Shown here: piece by piece, positions 46,901 to 59,600 of the stretch
Layout of the letters: each line of letters starts with the position of its first letter
Numbering within the stretch: the stretch's first letter is position 1
Source of the DNA: Oxyruncus cristatus
Lineage: Eukaryota > Chordata > Aves > Passeriformes > Cotingidae
Length of the DNA stretch: 64,000 nt
Assembly (NCBI GenBank): GCA_013399855.1
Contig: VXAY01002912.1
Location: 755,343-819,342, forward strand
Reading direction: 5' to 3'
Made by a program: the position numbers and the translations under genes
Notes under the pieces: generated by a model
The model's input: only the letters and a program-made list of their open reading frames with translations
Database searches by the model: none
Told to the model about the DNA's origin: nothing

Positions 46901-49900
46901 TTAGGGTTTGTATTATTAATCCCAATTTACAGTATTCACAAATGTTTCTCTTGGGTTCTGCTACCAGAAAAACAGAACATGATTAGACATCTACAGACAA
47001 AATAAGGTGATGAATGTTACAGGGAATATGTAAGCTCATGCACAAGTAAGGGTCAATTAATAATGAAAGGGTTTTGCTGGAGGTACTGACAAACATAGTT
47101 GGGAAATTTGCAGTAATTAAGACCACTTAGAGATAATTCAGCAGCATTGTCATGACACCAGTGTTTAAGAGAAGTGATTCCATGAATGTAACATGAGGTT
47201 TTTTTAACTTAGGCTTAATTTTAATAACCTAAATTATATTTTCAAACAGATACAAATGCCTATGTGCATCATTCCCAACAAACTAAGATTAGTGAAGTAC
47301 CAATTCAGTACACATCTTTTCCACATGAAAAACATAAAAAAGTCTAATTTGCTTTTTTAGCTACTGTAAAGGGAAGTCTCCCATTTCATTCTTGCCTTTG
47401 AAGGTGGCATACTATCAGATACGTTAATTTGAACCTCACACGTAGCAGACTGCTTTGTTTAGTAAGGTACAAACTAATGAAAGGGCACTGGGTAAGGAGG
47501 GTCATGTTTGGATTAATTGTTAAAGATATCAATTGGCACTCTACATCACCCTTAAAAATACTATACCAATTAAGTAAGAATGTTCTAGACATTCAGCTTA
47601 TTCAATGAGTTTGAGTGTTTTAAGGAGTTAAAAGGGTTTTAAGAAAACATTATCAACTGCAATATTAAATTTTATGTAATCATTTTTCTAAATAAACTTC
47701 TTCCCAAATTTACTCTGCTTCTGCATTCCCATGAACAAAGGCCACGATGGCAGGAAATACCCCCAGAGCATGTACATGCACAGGAGGTGCTTGGTCTCTT
47801 AAGCAACTTGCACACATCACAACATGATGCAGCTTGGAAACCTCTGCATTAGCAAATATATTTAATTCAAATGTAGATCTATCTAGCCAGCTTCTTTAAA
47901 TGATCATGTAAATGAAAACCATATTTAGCAGTTACTTGGACAAACAGACCAAACTGTGCAACATATGACACGTATTACTGGGTACCAGGGATACTGATGT
48001 TTCACCACACTAAACACAAGAACCTCCATAGCCTTGTGTATTTTTCCTTTAATTTTAAAATTATTGCATTAAAAACAGATCAGCAAACTTCTGTGATCCT
48101 AACAGTGCATAGGTAGCTCGTTAAGAGCCATCTCAGTGTGTTTCAGAGAATCTGTTCATCTGTCCATCTCTTCATCCCAAAGGTTCTTTAACATAGAGTC
48201 ACTCAGCACTTTTTCTTCTTCACACATAATTGTCAGACAACGCTTGGACATCTTAATTACATTAAGGTTTATATGGTAAAATTCCAAAATTATTTATTTA
48301 GAGGAAGAAAGCAACAAAAAGAACTGTCTGTTTAGACAGCAATCAATATACCCTTTTCTTTCCATTTTTCTTCATTAGAACTTTTGTTTGGGAGTGGTTC
48401 TTGAACATTTTTTGCTACTTACATTAAGCAATCATTCACAGGCACAGAAGTACTGACAATTACCTAGTGAAATCAGCTGATAAACACTCAGGAGGCAAAT
48501 TACAGCTGGGAAAATTTAAGACTCATAATTTACTGAAAGATTTCAAGGCCAAAGCCAAAACACTTCCCCCCTCCCTTCAAATCAGCAGTTCTTTATATAA
48601 GAGGTTATATGCCCCCCTGCCCTCCAAAGAAAAGGGAAAAACAAAAAAAAAACCAAAAAAAACCAAAACACCAAACCCCATCCAACCTAAGAACCAACCA
48701 AATTTATGAAGATTCCATATTACAAAAATTGAAGCAGGTCACTTTGGGGGGGATTGTGATGTTGTCTGAAATGGGAAATACACAGCTGCATCATTAAAAA
48801 CTGCAGCACAGTAGAAACACTACTTAAATATTTCTCAGGAAAAAAAATTAAATATGTTTGGCAACACAACCAAATCCTGCGAAACTATCAAGCATTTTAG
48901 AGCTGGGGTAAGTTGTAGGCTTTCTGTTGCTTCTTTTTCACCCAAGCCCTCAGGTTCTTAACACAACCTCCTGCCACTGCAGAGCTGCCACACCTCTCCC
49001 ATGTCCTATAAAGGAGGCTGCAGGCTAGAACATGCAGATGTATTCTCGTTACTGTTGTTAATAGGAAAGGCAGCCGAGACCGCCCCCCTTTATCCCTTCC
49101 TTGCCTTTCTTTCCTTAGTTTTCCTATTCTGAAAAGTGTTGTCATCTTAGCAAAAAGGATAAAGCTCAGCTTCCATCCCCTGCACTGCTGGAGCACAGAA
49201 GTCATGGAAGTGTGCAGGTAGCTGGTGAAGGGAGAACGCAAGTCAGAGGCATGGCATGGCAATGCAGCACAGAACAAGACTAGCCACAAGAGGGGCAAGA
49301 TATATCATGGACAGTGATGTAATGCTGTATCAACCCCTAATAATGCTGGTTTCAGGCAAAATGAGATGTAGGATGCTACCAGACTATTTTTAACTTGCTC
49401 TTTGACAAACAGTTATTTGCCATAAAACAGAGGTAGTTCACAGTTTTGTCTATGTATTTGTCAAGTACAATTCCAATGAGCTATTGTACTACTGAAACAT
49501 GAAAAAAAAAGCAACTATTTGCTAATGGCACCATAAACTACCATGACTGCATGTATCAGTCTCCAAAATCCCTGCAAAAAATAACCTGCCTGTGCACACA
49601 GTGATAAATACTCACCCTGCAAGTTTTGTTATGCTCGTTTAACAATCCTCAATAACTTCGTTTCACACACCCTTACAAGAAAAAAAAAAGTCAGTTTTGT
49701 ATGCACACACAAGAACAAGGTTCTGATTGGTACTAGACAAGTATCTGGGAAATAAAATCACAGATAGACAAACATAAAAAATTATTTTCCCATTGTCAAT
49801 AGAAAATTGCAGATTCGAAAGAAACTATGCACCTATCTTCTTTACTCCTATGTTAAAGAGCAAAGTTTCCACCATTAAAGATCAAAACTAGTTATTTTAT

Positions 49901-51200
49901 TTTCAATTCTTTCTTCCCATAGCTCTAACCTGAGGAAAGTTTCAGGGCATTAGAATTTAAAGAGCAGAACAATTCAGTGACTGAGCAGGAAGAATTCCAG
50001 ATAGAATACTACTAAACCTCATAGACACACAACTTTCCAATCCAGAAACAGATAGAGCACATGTAGCAAAACCGACAAGACTGTTTAATAATAATAATAA
50101 TAAAAAAAAGAACAACAGGAACATTTACAAGTACAATTAAAAATTTATTTCTCTTTCTGCATTGAAGTGAGTACATGTTTACACAAAATGTGACCAAAAA
50201 AATCCTCTGGATACTAACGAAGGGTGCAAGTGCATTTTCTTTTAAAACCATCATAAATATCAGCAGGAAACAGGAGAAAAACCACATAACTTTGGATGCT
50301 ATGTCATCCAGCACCTCTGGTTTTACCCACCCCCAAAACCCCCCCACACAGGACACTTTTGGCAAAAGTCCCTGAACACATCCTCTGTCCCCACCAAACA
50401 TTCATTACATTTTAAAAAAACAGGTTCAGTGGCACTTAAATATGACTTCAGGAACATTTTGAAATACAGTGCACCCATGCTGCATGCATTTCACTTTGCT
50501 GTAAGATTAACTTAGACATAAGGCAAATATTACCTTACGTCTCAAATACTCCATGACTAGACAACCTTAGTATATACAATTCTGTTAAATGCAGAGATGC
50601 CTTGTTTCCCTTCACTGATTTTCCTTCTGATCAAGAAATCAATTCAGGGAGATAGTGTGCTATACTCATCACAAATCGCAAGGTATTAAATTGTTAAAAC
50701 AAACAGCAATGAATAAAAATAAACCGTATTCGCATATCCAAAACTTATTTCCGTCACTTAAATAATTTCATCTGCAATTACAAAATACATACACTTAAAT
50801 ATCTTTGTAAGAAACAATCATCTAAGATATTACAGATTACGACTTGCTTTTGATAATCTAACTGCCCTAACTCTGGCGCAAAGATAAACCTGGACAGTGT
50901 TACTACCTAGAATATTTTCCTATTACAATTAATTTTCTTAAATATACAGTAAATTCTCTTAAACTATTCTGACAGATAGTGCAAATAAAGACATTCTTTG
51001 GGTCACAATTTTAAAATATTACCACCAATGCTATCCTCAGTTTAATGTTGTTTAGTAATTAAGTAACAAAATACTTTAAGTATACACATTTTCTAACATC
51101 TGCTTAACAAACGCGTTTTCCTCAGTTACCTCGGCTTAAATGCAGATCACAAAAAATTAATAAGCTACAATGCTTCTCACCTATCCAAAAGATATGTTAT
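43961..51200. other. CCDC126 - FAM221A intergenic region and CCDC126 3' flank
   Basis: No exon with homology was recognised. It contains a GC-richer stretch at 44100-44350 rich in CA/TG, and a 176-codon minus frame (44918-45448) overlapping a 136-codon plus frame (45189-45599); neither has a recognisable domain. It also holds a short ATA microsatellite near 50090. The CCDC126 3' UTR probably extends into the right-hand part; AATAAA signals on the minus strand are frequent here. Confidence 0.5.
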
Positions 51201-51537
51201 ATTCATACTTAAATAAATATATTTATAAACCTATCTATAAGTTCCCCATTGCTTTCCATATAGTTTTATTATCCAATGGCATACTACACCAAATCATGAT
51301 ATCAAAATATCTTTAAAGACAACAAAGATCGCTTCAGAAGTACTGCTCAAAGGCAATGAAATAATGCTTTGAGAACCTAAGCATGTTATGTTAGGCCTAC
51401 ACAGAGCCAGCACGCTGTATAATAGAATAGTTTATGCTTCTTTTAGAGTCAACTACTGTTTTGCCTTAGCCAGAGATAAAAAGCTTATCTTAAATATTAC
51501 CCATCGCAGATGTAGCAACACAAAGCGGCCCTGTTTG

Positions 51538-51719
51538 CTATCTAATGTTGCTGGCTGGTTTTACACGTTTATTTGAAGTTACTGGTGCCTGATGGCTAGT
51601 TCCATTAGTAGTATTTGTTGCTGAGCCATTCACAACAATGTAATCAACCTTGTTTTCCAATTTCACCAGGCGCTGTAAGATGTCATCCAGAAGAACAGCA
51701 ATTGTTCTCTTAAGATCAG
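51538..51719 (-). CDS. CCDC126: CCDC126 last coding exon
   Basis: The acceptor is atcttcag. It runs from the split alanine codon through [20 protein letters not shown] and [14 protein letters not shown] to TAG at 51538-51540. It carries the stem coiled coil and all three sequons. Confidence 0.95.
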
Positions 51720-52617
51720 CTGAAGATAATGGAAAAAACAAATTTGAGACTATTATTTACTATGTGTGGGAAAGAACTGCTATTTCAACAAATTCACATC
51801 TTAAGACTTGCTATCCTCCCTACTATACACTTTGGAAAGGAACGCAGATTGATACACAAGTATAGCTCCTTGATTTTTCTTTAATACCATTTCTTTGTTA
51901 TTTTATGGATGGAAGATACCACCATAACAGGAAACAGTGAAGGCAGCCCATTAAATATTCAAGTGTAAGAACAAAATCACTAGTTGGAGCATTAGAAGTA
52001 GGAGCATTCAAAGACAGTATTTCAAATTTCATCCAGCCAACAGTACTAGAATACACAGCTATAACATCTTTTAGCCTTGGACAGGAACAGAATATATTTA
52101 AACATTTTCCAACATAAAAAATGCGGTTAATAGTTTTCCCCTAAATAACAGATCTAGCCCATAGAAAAACTGCTATGACACAGTACCTTATCGCTTATTA
52201 TATAAGCTATAAAGTGTGTGGGGGGAATCTATCTATTTACACTTTTGCTGACTGAAAAACAGGAGTTTTTTCTCTTTAAGAGCAGTATGTACTACTTTGA
52301 AAAAGAAAAAATGTAACTTTACAGCGTTCATTTTAAAAAAAAAATATTCAGGTAACTAGTATAGCTTTTTTCCTCTTACCATATCCTGCCATAGATGCTC
52401 CACCACTACCATGCATTAAATTTTTATTTTCTTCTGCCAGTGCTTTGACATATCTTCTGCTGAGATCTAATATCTGTCCACGCAACTCAGCACTGCTTTG
52501 GCGTCTTGGATACTGAAAAGTGTAGCGTAGCAACATCAAACCCCAGATGATTCCAAAAACTAGTAAAAACATACTCAGTTTCTGGGACATATTTTTTCTT
52601 GAAAATGTTAGAAACAT
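51538..52617 (-). CDS. CCDC126: CCDC126, small type II membrane glycoprotein related to the MGAT5 N-terminus
   Basis: Two coding exons (52380-52617 and 51538-51719) join in phase to give 139 residues; human CCDC126 has 140. Residues 1-13 are cytosolic and basic. Residues ~14-30 ([17 protein letters not shown]) form a signal anchor. Then come [18 protein letters not shown] and [20 protein letters not shown], a coiled-coil stem, and three N-glycosylation sequons at N110, N115 and N118. The same N-terminal domain begins MGAT5, a Golgi N-acetylglucosaminyltransferase, but here no catalytic domain follows. A Golgi location is inferred from that relation. I chose the ATG at 52617 because MFLTFSRKN matches human MFFTISRKN; an in-frame upstream ATG at 52680 lies beyond a likely splice acceptor. 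Confidence 0.95.
52380..52617 (-). CDS. CCDC126: CCDC126 first coding exon
   Basis: It contains the start codon, the transmembrane anchor and the first helix. It ends GGASMAGY plus one base, with donor gtaaga. The likely acceptor is aaatccag at 52662 and following, leaving about 44 bases of 5' UTR in this exon. Confidence 0.95.
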
Positions 52618-54373
52618 CTCTGATGAAGGCCACAGGCGTGTCTTAATCTCAAGAAAAGTAACTGGATTTGGCTTTGTCAAATTATATTACATAATAAACA
52701 AAAATAAGATTTCTATGAAGTGAAAAATCTTCTGGCTGGGCCATCTTGAATACATCTTCTCATGTTTGGGTTGGTCTTGATTCCTGAAATTTGTAAAGTA
52801 TCACCTGGTTATTCAAAACTGGTACAGTTATTGAGATCAAGGACAAGTATCAGTTCCTAAATACAGAACTATATCATCATCTAGCAAACAATTGTGGATT
52901 TTTATCTGCTTAGAGGTTCAGTCATCTTTCTATCTCACCTGTTATTTACAGTGTTTCCTCTTCCTATTTTTACCAATTTTTATTCTCCAAAAATCAAAAC
53001 TTCTATGCTTCTATGAATCCCCTTAAGTATTTTAAATACTGTAATTTTAACTGCCCTTAAACCCAAATGTATTTCATACAAAATGCAGTATCTAGAAGAG
53101 ACTTGTAAAACATTTATAGACAACATTTTGATGAGTTATACACATACATCTACACACAAGAAAAAGATGTTGTACAATGATTCACATGATTCTTATTCTT
53201 CACTTAGAAGCATAGGGCAAGTATAAAGAGATAAAATGCAGCATAAAATTTCTTGGCTGGTTAGTTAGTTCAAAGTCTCCTCTTTTGGTTTTGTATACCA
53301 TTAAGAGTTTTTGTTTGTTTTGGTGTCTTGCTACTGAATAAAGAAATAAAACCAAAATTAATTGGCATATTGAACCTACATTTAGCATTTTACTACAACT
53401 TGAAAAAATGTCTTACCATAGCAGCCAATTCTGATTCCTCAATAGATTAAGGCTTCAAGAGAGAAACGAGTGGTAGAAAAGCTTCAGCAATTAAGCAACA
53501 AATATCCAGACAGTTTGAAGCAGTATGAGCCACACATCTTCAGGGAGCTCTGTAACAGGGAAAAAAAGGAGATTTAAACAAAAAAAATTGAAGAGACCTT
53601 CATTTTCTCGTGGAGTGGTTGAAGTTGAGGGCTTCAACATGTGTTTAAAACAGAAATACATTTTTAAACCTAACTTGAAGCAATTGTCAGGCAAGAACAG
53701 AGAATTCATTTCCATTTTACTATAAATGCATACATTTAAATGCCCAGTAACTGACTTCAACACAGTTTTAAAAGAAAACTTCGTAAGAATCTCACTCAAT
53801 ATTTCCTTCTTCTTCTGTTATAAGGCAGTGACTTCAGATGGTCAAGATTCATCATTTATGTACATGCACATATATTTACATATGCATCATTTTCTTAATT
53901 TTTACCCCTCAAACACATCCCACCTTTTCAGTCTCTTTACACACATATAGCTTATATTCCCCATCTCTGAAACTACTCCAATTATTTAATACTTTCTTGA
54001 ATGACAGTTTCTACCATTCAACATAATCTGGATAAAGTCACTCATTTTACACAATAGTTATGCTTTTCCCTGTTACTCCCTGTTCCTCCCCATGTATTAC
54101 CTGACACGAGCACTTTTTAGACTGAAGTTGCACATTGAATAGAGCTCCTCACCAGGCTTTCTGTAGTGGTAGTTAGGTCTCTGTTTTTACCAGAATATTG
54201 GGACCGAATTTCTCCTGCTGCTAAGCTCTCCTCGAAACAACTCTGCCTCCAAAGCATTTTTTCATCGCCTCCACCGACTTGTTCAAGCGGCCTTATGCCA
54301 ACACACCATGGTCTGCTGCAAACACAAGTGTCACTGCCAGCAGGGCTTGTCGCTTACCCTTCACCTTCACTGT

Positions 54374-54525
54374 TCAGATAATCCTCTCAACAGGCAGACC
54401 AACGTGCCTGATTCGAGTGGCAAATTTTTGAAGCGCTCTAAAATCAACATGGGTATCTAAATTATTCTGAAAATTATTAACCCAAGGCAGGGGCAACATT
54501 AGGACTTGGACACCAAAGCTGGTGT
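54374..54525. repeat. Unclassified dispersed repeat, copy 1
   Basis: CAGATAATCCTCTCAACAGG starts a stretch of about 150 bp that recurs at 56463-56615. Shared blocks include ATTCRAGTGGCAA, CTAAATTAYTCTGAAAA and GGCAACATTAG. It does not look like CR1. Confidence 0.75.
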
Positions 54526-56462
54526 AAAGTAACAAGCTCCTGTGTGTAAAATGCCCTATAGTAAGTGTCAGTATATAAAGCCTTACTTTTACTATTGGGT
54601 GCACTAATGCAAGTGGCAATCACAAATCACCGAGTGAGGAATAGCTTACTTCACCTCCGCTGTGGGATATGACCATGCACGTGGACAGACAGCCAAAAAA
54701 CAATAATTTGAATTCCCACTGTAAATTCAGTGGGATATACTTTGTTCAAGGAACATGCTTATCCCCAAAAAAGCTGTTTTAAGAGACAAATTTGTCTGAA
54801 GTACAAAAAAATAAGAGAGAAAACAATAAAAACGTACATTCTACAGCACAAAATTTGGAATTGTGTGGTTTAAGATTTCCTGAAACAGATCCTCTCCAAA
54901 CATGCGCTTTTCCCTAGGTCTTTGCCAAATCCCTGGCTCTGCACTCAGACTTTAAAGCATAAACTGCACGCACATCATTATGCATCTACATAATCCATGA
55001 ACAGTATCACATATGAGGAAAATATTTACATATGAGGTCCAGGAGTAGAGCATTCACATGACGGCTTAGAAGACCAAACAGTATTTCTCAAGAAAAGAAC
55101 ACAAGTTTCAACCCTCATTCCAAAAAGTCTGCATCTTCTATTAATTAAATTAATAATAATAATAAAGACTGAAAATAAGAGATAGTTCTTGCAGAATTTA
55201 AATTAAGTTCAGCTCTCCACAGATGCCTAGCCATATCTCATCCTGAAGCATTTAGACAATATCACTACAGCGCTTTGGAGTGGAAATAACTCTGCCATCA
55301 CAATGTAAAGAAGACCACAAAGCCAGGATAAGAGGTCTAGCCAAGAGGAACAGATTGAATAAACTCCTGCCAAGGAGCAGCAGTAATTGCAGGCTGGGCC
55401 TTTGCCTTGTGTATCTGATTCACAGTGCACACACTAACTACTGAAACCAACGGAAATCAAGGACTCAACCTGCTGGGAAAATGGCATAATACCCAAACAC
55501 CGACCCTGGGCAAAGGAACTGGGAGCAAGGTGTACCAAAATGAAGGCAACTATCTGTACTTTTCCTAAGCATTTTTAAAGGCCATTCCCCCATAATGAAT
55601 TCCACTGTAATTTCAAAGTTCTGTAATATCTGGTCTTCTCTTTCCCCCTGAAGCATGAACTTCTAGTGACCCCTAACACACTCCATGCAAACTCTTACAA
55701 GATTACACAGTATGGAGTAACAAAAAATATAAGTAAGCTTATACCCTCATGATTTCAAAGTAGGAAAAAAAAGAGTATTGGAGCAGCAGGTGTACATATT
55801 AGGAAGAAAAGAGCACAATAAGTAAGACAAATGGATTGGAATATTCTTTCACCTCTTGTTGTCCTGAAGGGTCAGCACTTCTCTATATGAACATTATAGT
55901 TTAAACAAACCCTGCCCTCAGAATGGACCTCTGCTTTCAGTAATTCAGAGGTAGTATCCCATGAGATAACAGCACACATGTAAGAAGAAACATTGCCCCT
56001 TGTCATCTTTCTTCTCCATTATTCTCTCCTTCTTACCCACCACTCCCTGAGAAAGGGAAAAGGGAAGCCGAGACTTCCTTCTTCACACTGACTTATCCCA
56101 GATAGGAACGCAGGCTCATCACTCTCCCAACCACAGCTGAGGGGCTTTTATGGCAAAGGCAGTCAAAGCACCACAGAGAGCAACAGGAAAAAAGGGTTCC
56201 TCAGAGCTATGCCTTGCTGGAATTCGTACCATCCCTAATCATGGAGACTGAGACAAAAGGAAGACAACTATAAAGATGAAGGAGTGCAACCAGGACAAAA
56301 TTTGAAAATCTGAGGAGGGAAAGAAAAGAAACAAAACAAGACCCCAAACTAACAAACCCAAAACAAAAAATTCAACGAAACAAACCCAAATCAAACAAGA
56401 CCCCTGAGCTGACTATGCAGGCAAAATGGCAATCCAAAACTCCATGAAGAACAGAATATCTT

Positions 56463-56615
56463 CCAGATAATCCTTTCAATAAGCAGCCTGAAGTGACTGA
56501 TTCAAGTGGCAATTTTCCAAAGTTCTTTAAAATCAGCATGCAGATCTAAATTACTCTGAAAACTACAAGCCCAGGCCAGAGGCAACATTAGAACCTGGAG
56601 CTAACACCAATTTCT
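56463..56615. repeat. Unclassified dispersed repeat, copy 2
   Basis: This is the second copy, same orientation, about 2.1 kb from the first: CAGATAATCCTTTCAATAAG, TGATTCAAGTGGCAA, ATCTAAATTACTCTGAAAAC, AGAGGCAACATTAGAACCTG. The copies differ at roughly a quarter of positions by eye, so they are old. Confidence 0.75.
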
Positions 56616-59600
56616 GAATGAGGATCTGACACTAAGTTTGCCCTTCACAGACATATAAAGAGTTTGGTTTTCTTCACTGTTGCCACTGCTGGTTGTCTGA
56701 GAAATGTACTACCAAAACCTACCAATGCAGATTCAACTTTGTCCAGTGGTATCACAACACTGGCAACAGAAGTCATGAAGTAAGGCACTCATTCCCTCCA
56801 AAATAAAAGCACTCTATCCTATGAGCTGTATTTCAACATCAGTCGTATATAAATTATATTACTGAGTGCATGAAACGAAAGAAACAAAGGCAAAAGAAAA
56901 AGCAACAAAAAATCCATTATATGTTCCATAAAAAAGCAACGTTCTAGTATCCACTAAATGCTACTTAACTAAACAGTAGCATCAGACTTCAGTTTGAATA
57001 CTGACTCTTCTCCATGGAAACCAGCCCATACTTACAAAACATCCTTCTTGGATTTTGTTGCAAACTCTTTCTCAGATTCTGCTTTACTTATTTCCAGAAA
57101 GACACAGAGATTATATTAATGTACAGCACAGAAATGAAACAGACTGTAAGGCAAAGGAATGCCTCATACGTTCTCTGAAACAATCTCAGGTTATCAGGAA
57201 AACAAGGCATACCCAAATCCTTAAAAGGTTACAACACACCTTACAGAACTCTGTCGATTCCGCTAGTTTGGTCTTTTTTTAGTCATAATTTTTATATGCT
57301 ATCTGAGAGACTCCAGCCTTCCTAAACCACTCAGCAGGGCAAATTTCAACCTGTCCTGCAGAGATTGTGTGTACTCTCTAGTTTTGAAAAATATACAGGA
57401 CAGATGAAGATAATTATTTGTAAGAGAAAAAGAGAGCAGCTCATCCATCAGGTATTTTTGGTTGTTACGAATAAGCAGCTTTAGCAAAAAAACCTAACAA
57501 AACAGAGTCAACAAGATGTAAAGAATCCAGAAAACCGAAGCCTGAAAATCCCATTTCATTCAAAGATCAGAAATATTTTTAAAGATAAAGCCAAGAAAAA
57601 TGCAGTGAAAGTATTATTGTTAGCATACAGTCAAAAAAGTCACCTCTTCAGTTACATATTTTGAAAGATAGAATGCCAACTACTGAGGCAATAACTCCTC
57701 GGTGATACTCTAGAGACCTAGACAGGTCTCTAATGAACAAATATACTAAGAAAGGCTTGAAAAATGGGGATTTTACTCAGTGTATTACTTAGTACCATAA
57801 TATTTATCTGTTCCTCACTGCCAAATTATCATCAACAATGTGACACTGTGAATTCAAGACCAAGTTTGGCTTTGTGACCAGTTATTATTATGAACTGTAT
57901 AAACACAAGACGTGATTTATCAAGATAGAGACTTAAAAAAAAAAAAAAGCCTGATACAGTCATAGGAGACTGCATCCAACTACAGAGGAAGGGGGAAAAA
58001 ATCTTGTAATAGAACAGGCAGCTGACAGAAATTAGAACAGTACAAATAAAAGCTGACATTAATAATTACTATAAAATAATTGCACAGTACAAAATTAGAG
58101 TTTATTACAATCTCAATGGGAACACAAAAAATTTATTAAATTACTAATGATTTAAAATTAACATACTAAAATTGCAATTATACAAGAAATTACTATTAAA
58201 TTCATGGTAACAAACATCCCTGGGTACAGAGAGGGTACTGTATCAGTAAACAATTAGCTGTGCTGTAAATAGTCAGGATGATACCTCATTGCCAATGAAC
58301 ATTTCAGGAAGACAAAAATCATGGGGCATTACAGAATACCGGAAAAAAATGCCATAGTTGTATCAAAACTCTATTCTACTATTTTTCTTTTTTTGCATAT
58401 ACTGAGAGTGTGCTTGCCCTGGCCCATTTCCCTCTGTGATCTCCAAAATATTTTATTGCCTGATTTTCCAACAGAAAACTTGAAGCATCACTCAGCTGAC
58501 AGGCAATGATCGCACTGACCATTCTGAGAGCAGACAGGCTGGTTCCATGTTATTTGGAAAACTAACAGCAAAGTTCTTGTGCAGCAATGAAAATGGGAAG
58601 TCTAAAGAAGACTGACACACACAAAAAAAGCATAGAATGTATTTACTGGCCAATTAATCCCAGAAGACTGGAACAAGAAAATAAGCACCTAGAAGCCCAG
58701 GAGCTTATGTGTTGAGACTTTGTGGAATGCCAAAAATGATGTTTGCATTCTGGTGATTTGCAGTGATAGACGGTTGTTGGTTTGGCAGTAGAAGAAAAAT
58801 CTTCATGAGGTGCAGCTGACAAACAGGTTCTCAAAGAACTTAAGTGTTTATTGTAAAACAGGACCCTGATTCCTGGCAATACACAGAAACTTCAGTTCTC
58901 TGTTCCCACACACAGCACAAACTCCATTTAATAAATGATTGTACCCACGTCACTCATATTTTAAAACTGGTGTACAAGGAAGAATCAAATTCTTCATATT
59001 TTTAAGGGCACATCAGTTCTAGAGAGCATGCCAATAAAACCACTGTCCTGTACTGGCACATCTGTACCGGTGACTTTTGCAGACCAACGCTGCCCAGGTT
59101 CATTGATCGGTGAGGTTCACTCAGCTGCACAGCACCACAAAAGAGCAAGATATTATGCTCAGAACCAACAATTAACAGCAATGCCTGTCCCCAGACAAGT
59201 GAAACACAATTGAGCTGTCTTTTGACAAAATCAACTCTCACTCAGCATGTTAAGTACTCCTATGATTTGTTGCTGTAAAATTCGGTCAACAGAAAAATGT
59301 CACAGCAGAGAGGCAAAAGAGGATACTCTCCTGACAAAACCTCAGCCATGCCTAACACAACAGCGCCCAGCAAAATGCTGTACCTGTGTGCTGGTGAAAC
59401 TTGAGGGTCTTTCCAGACTGCATCATAGATCAGTTGACAGAAGAGACAATTTGTATTAGTACCTGCTAGGCTCAAGAGGAAGAATCAGCACCACACAGCA
59501 CACTGCCTTCTTAAGAGCAGGTACAAAGGCACATTCCTGGGCAAAAAAAAAGGCTGTCCTATCACTATGACGGCTGCTGGGCTGCAGGTTTTAGCAGTTC

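Noticed and set aside
52618..52680. Upstream in-frame ATG of CCDC126 adding 21 residues
   Set aside because: Not present in the human protein and lies beyond a likely splice acceptor at 52662; the ATG at 52617 gives the conserved N-terminus.
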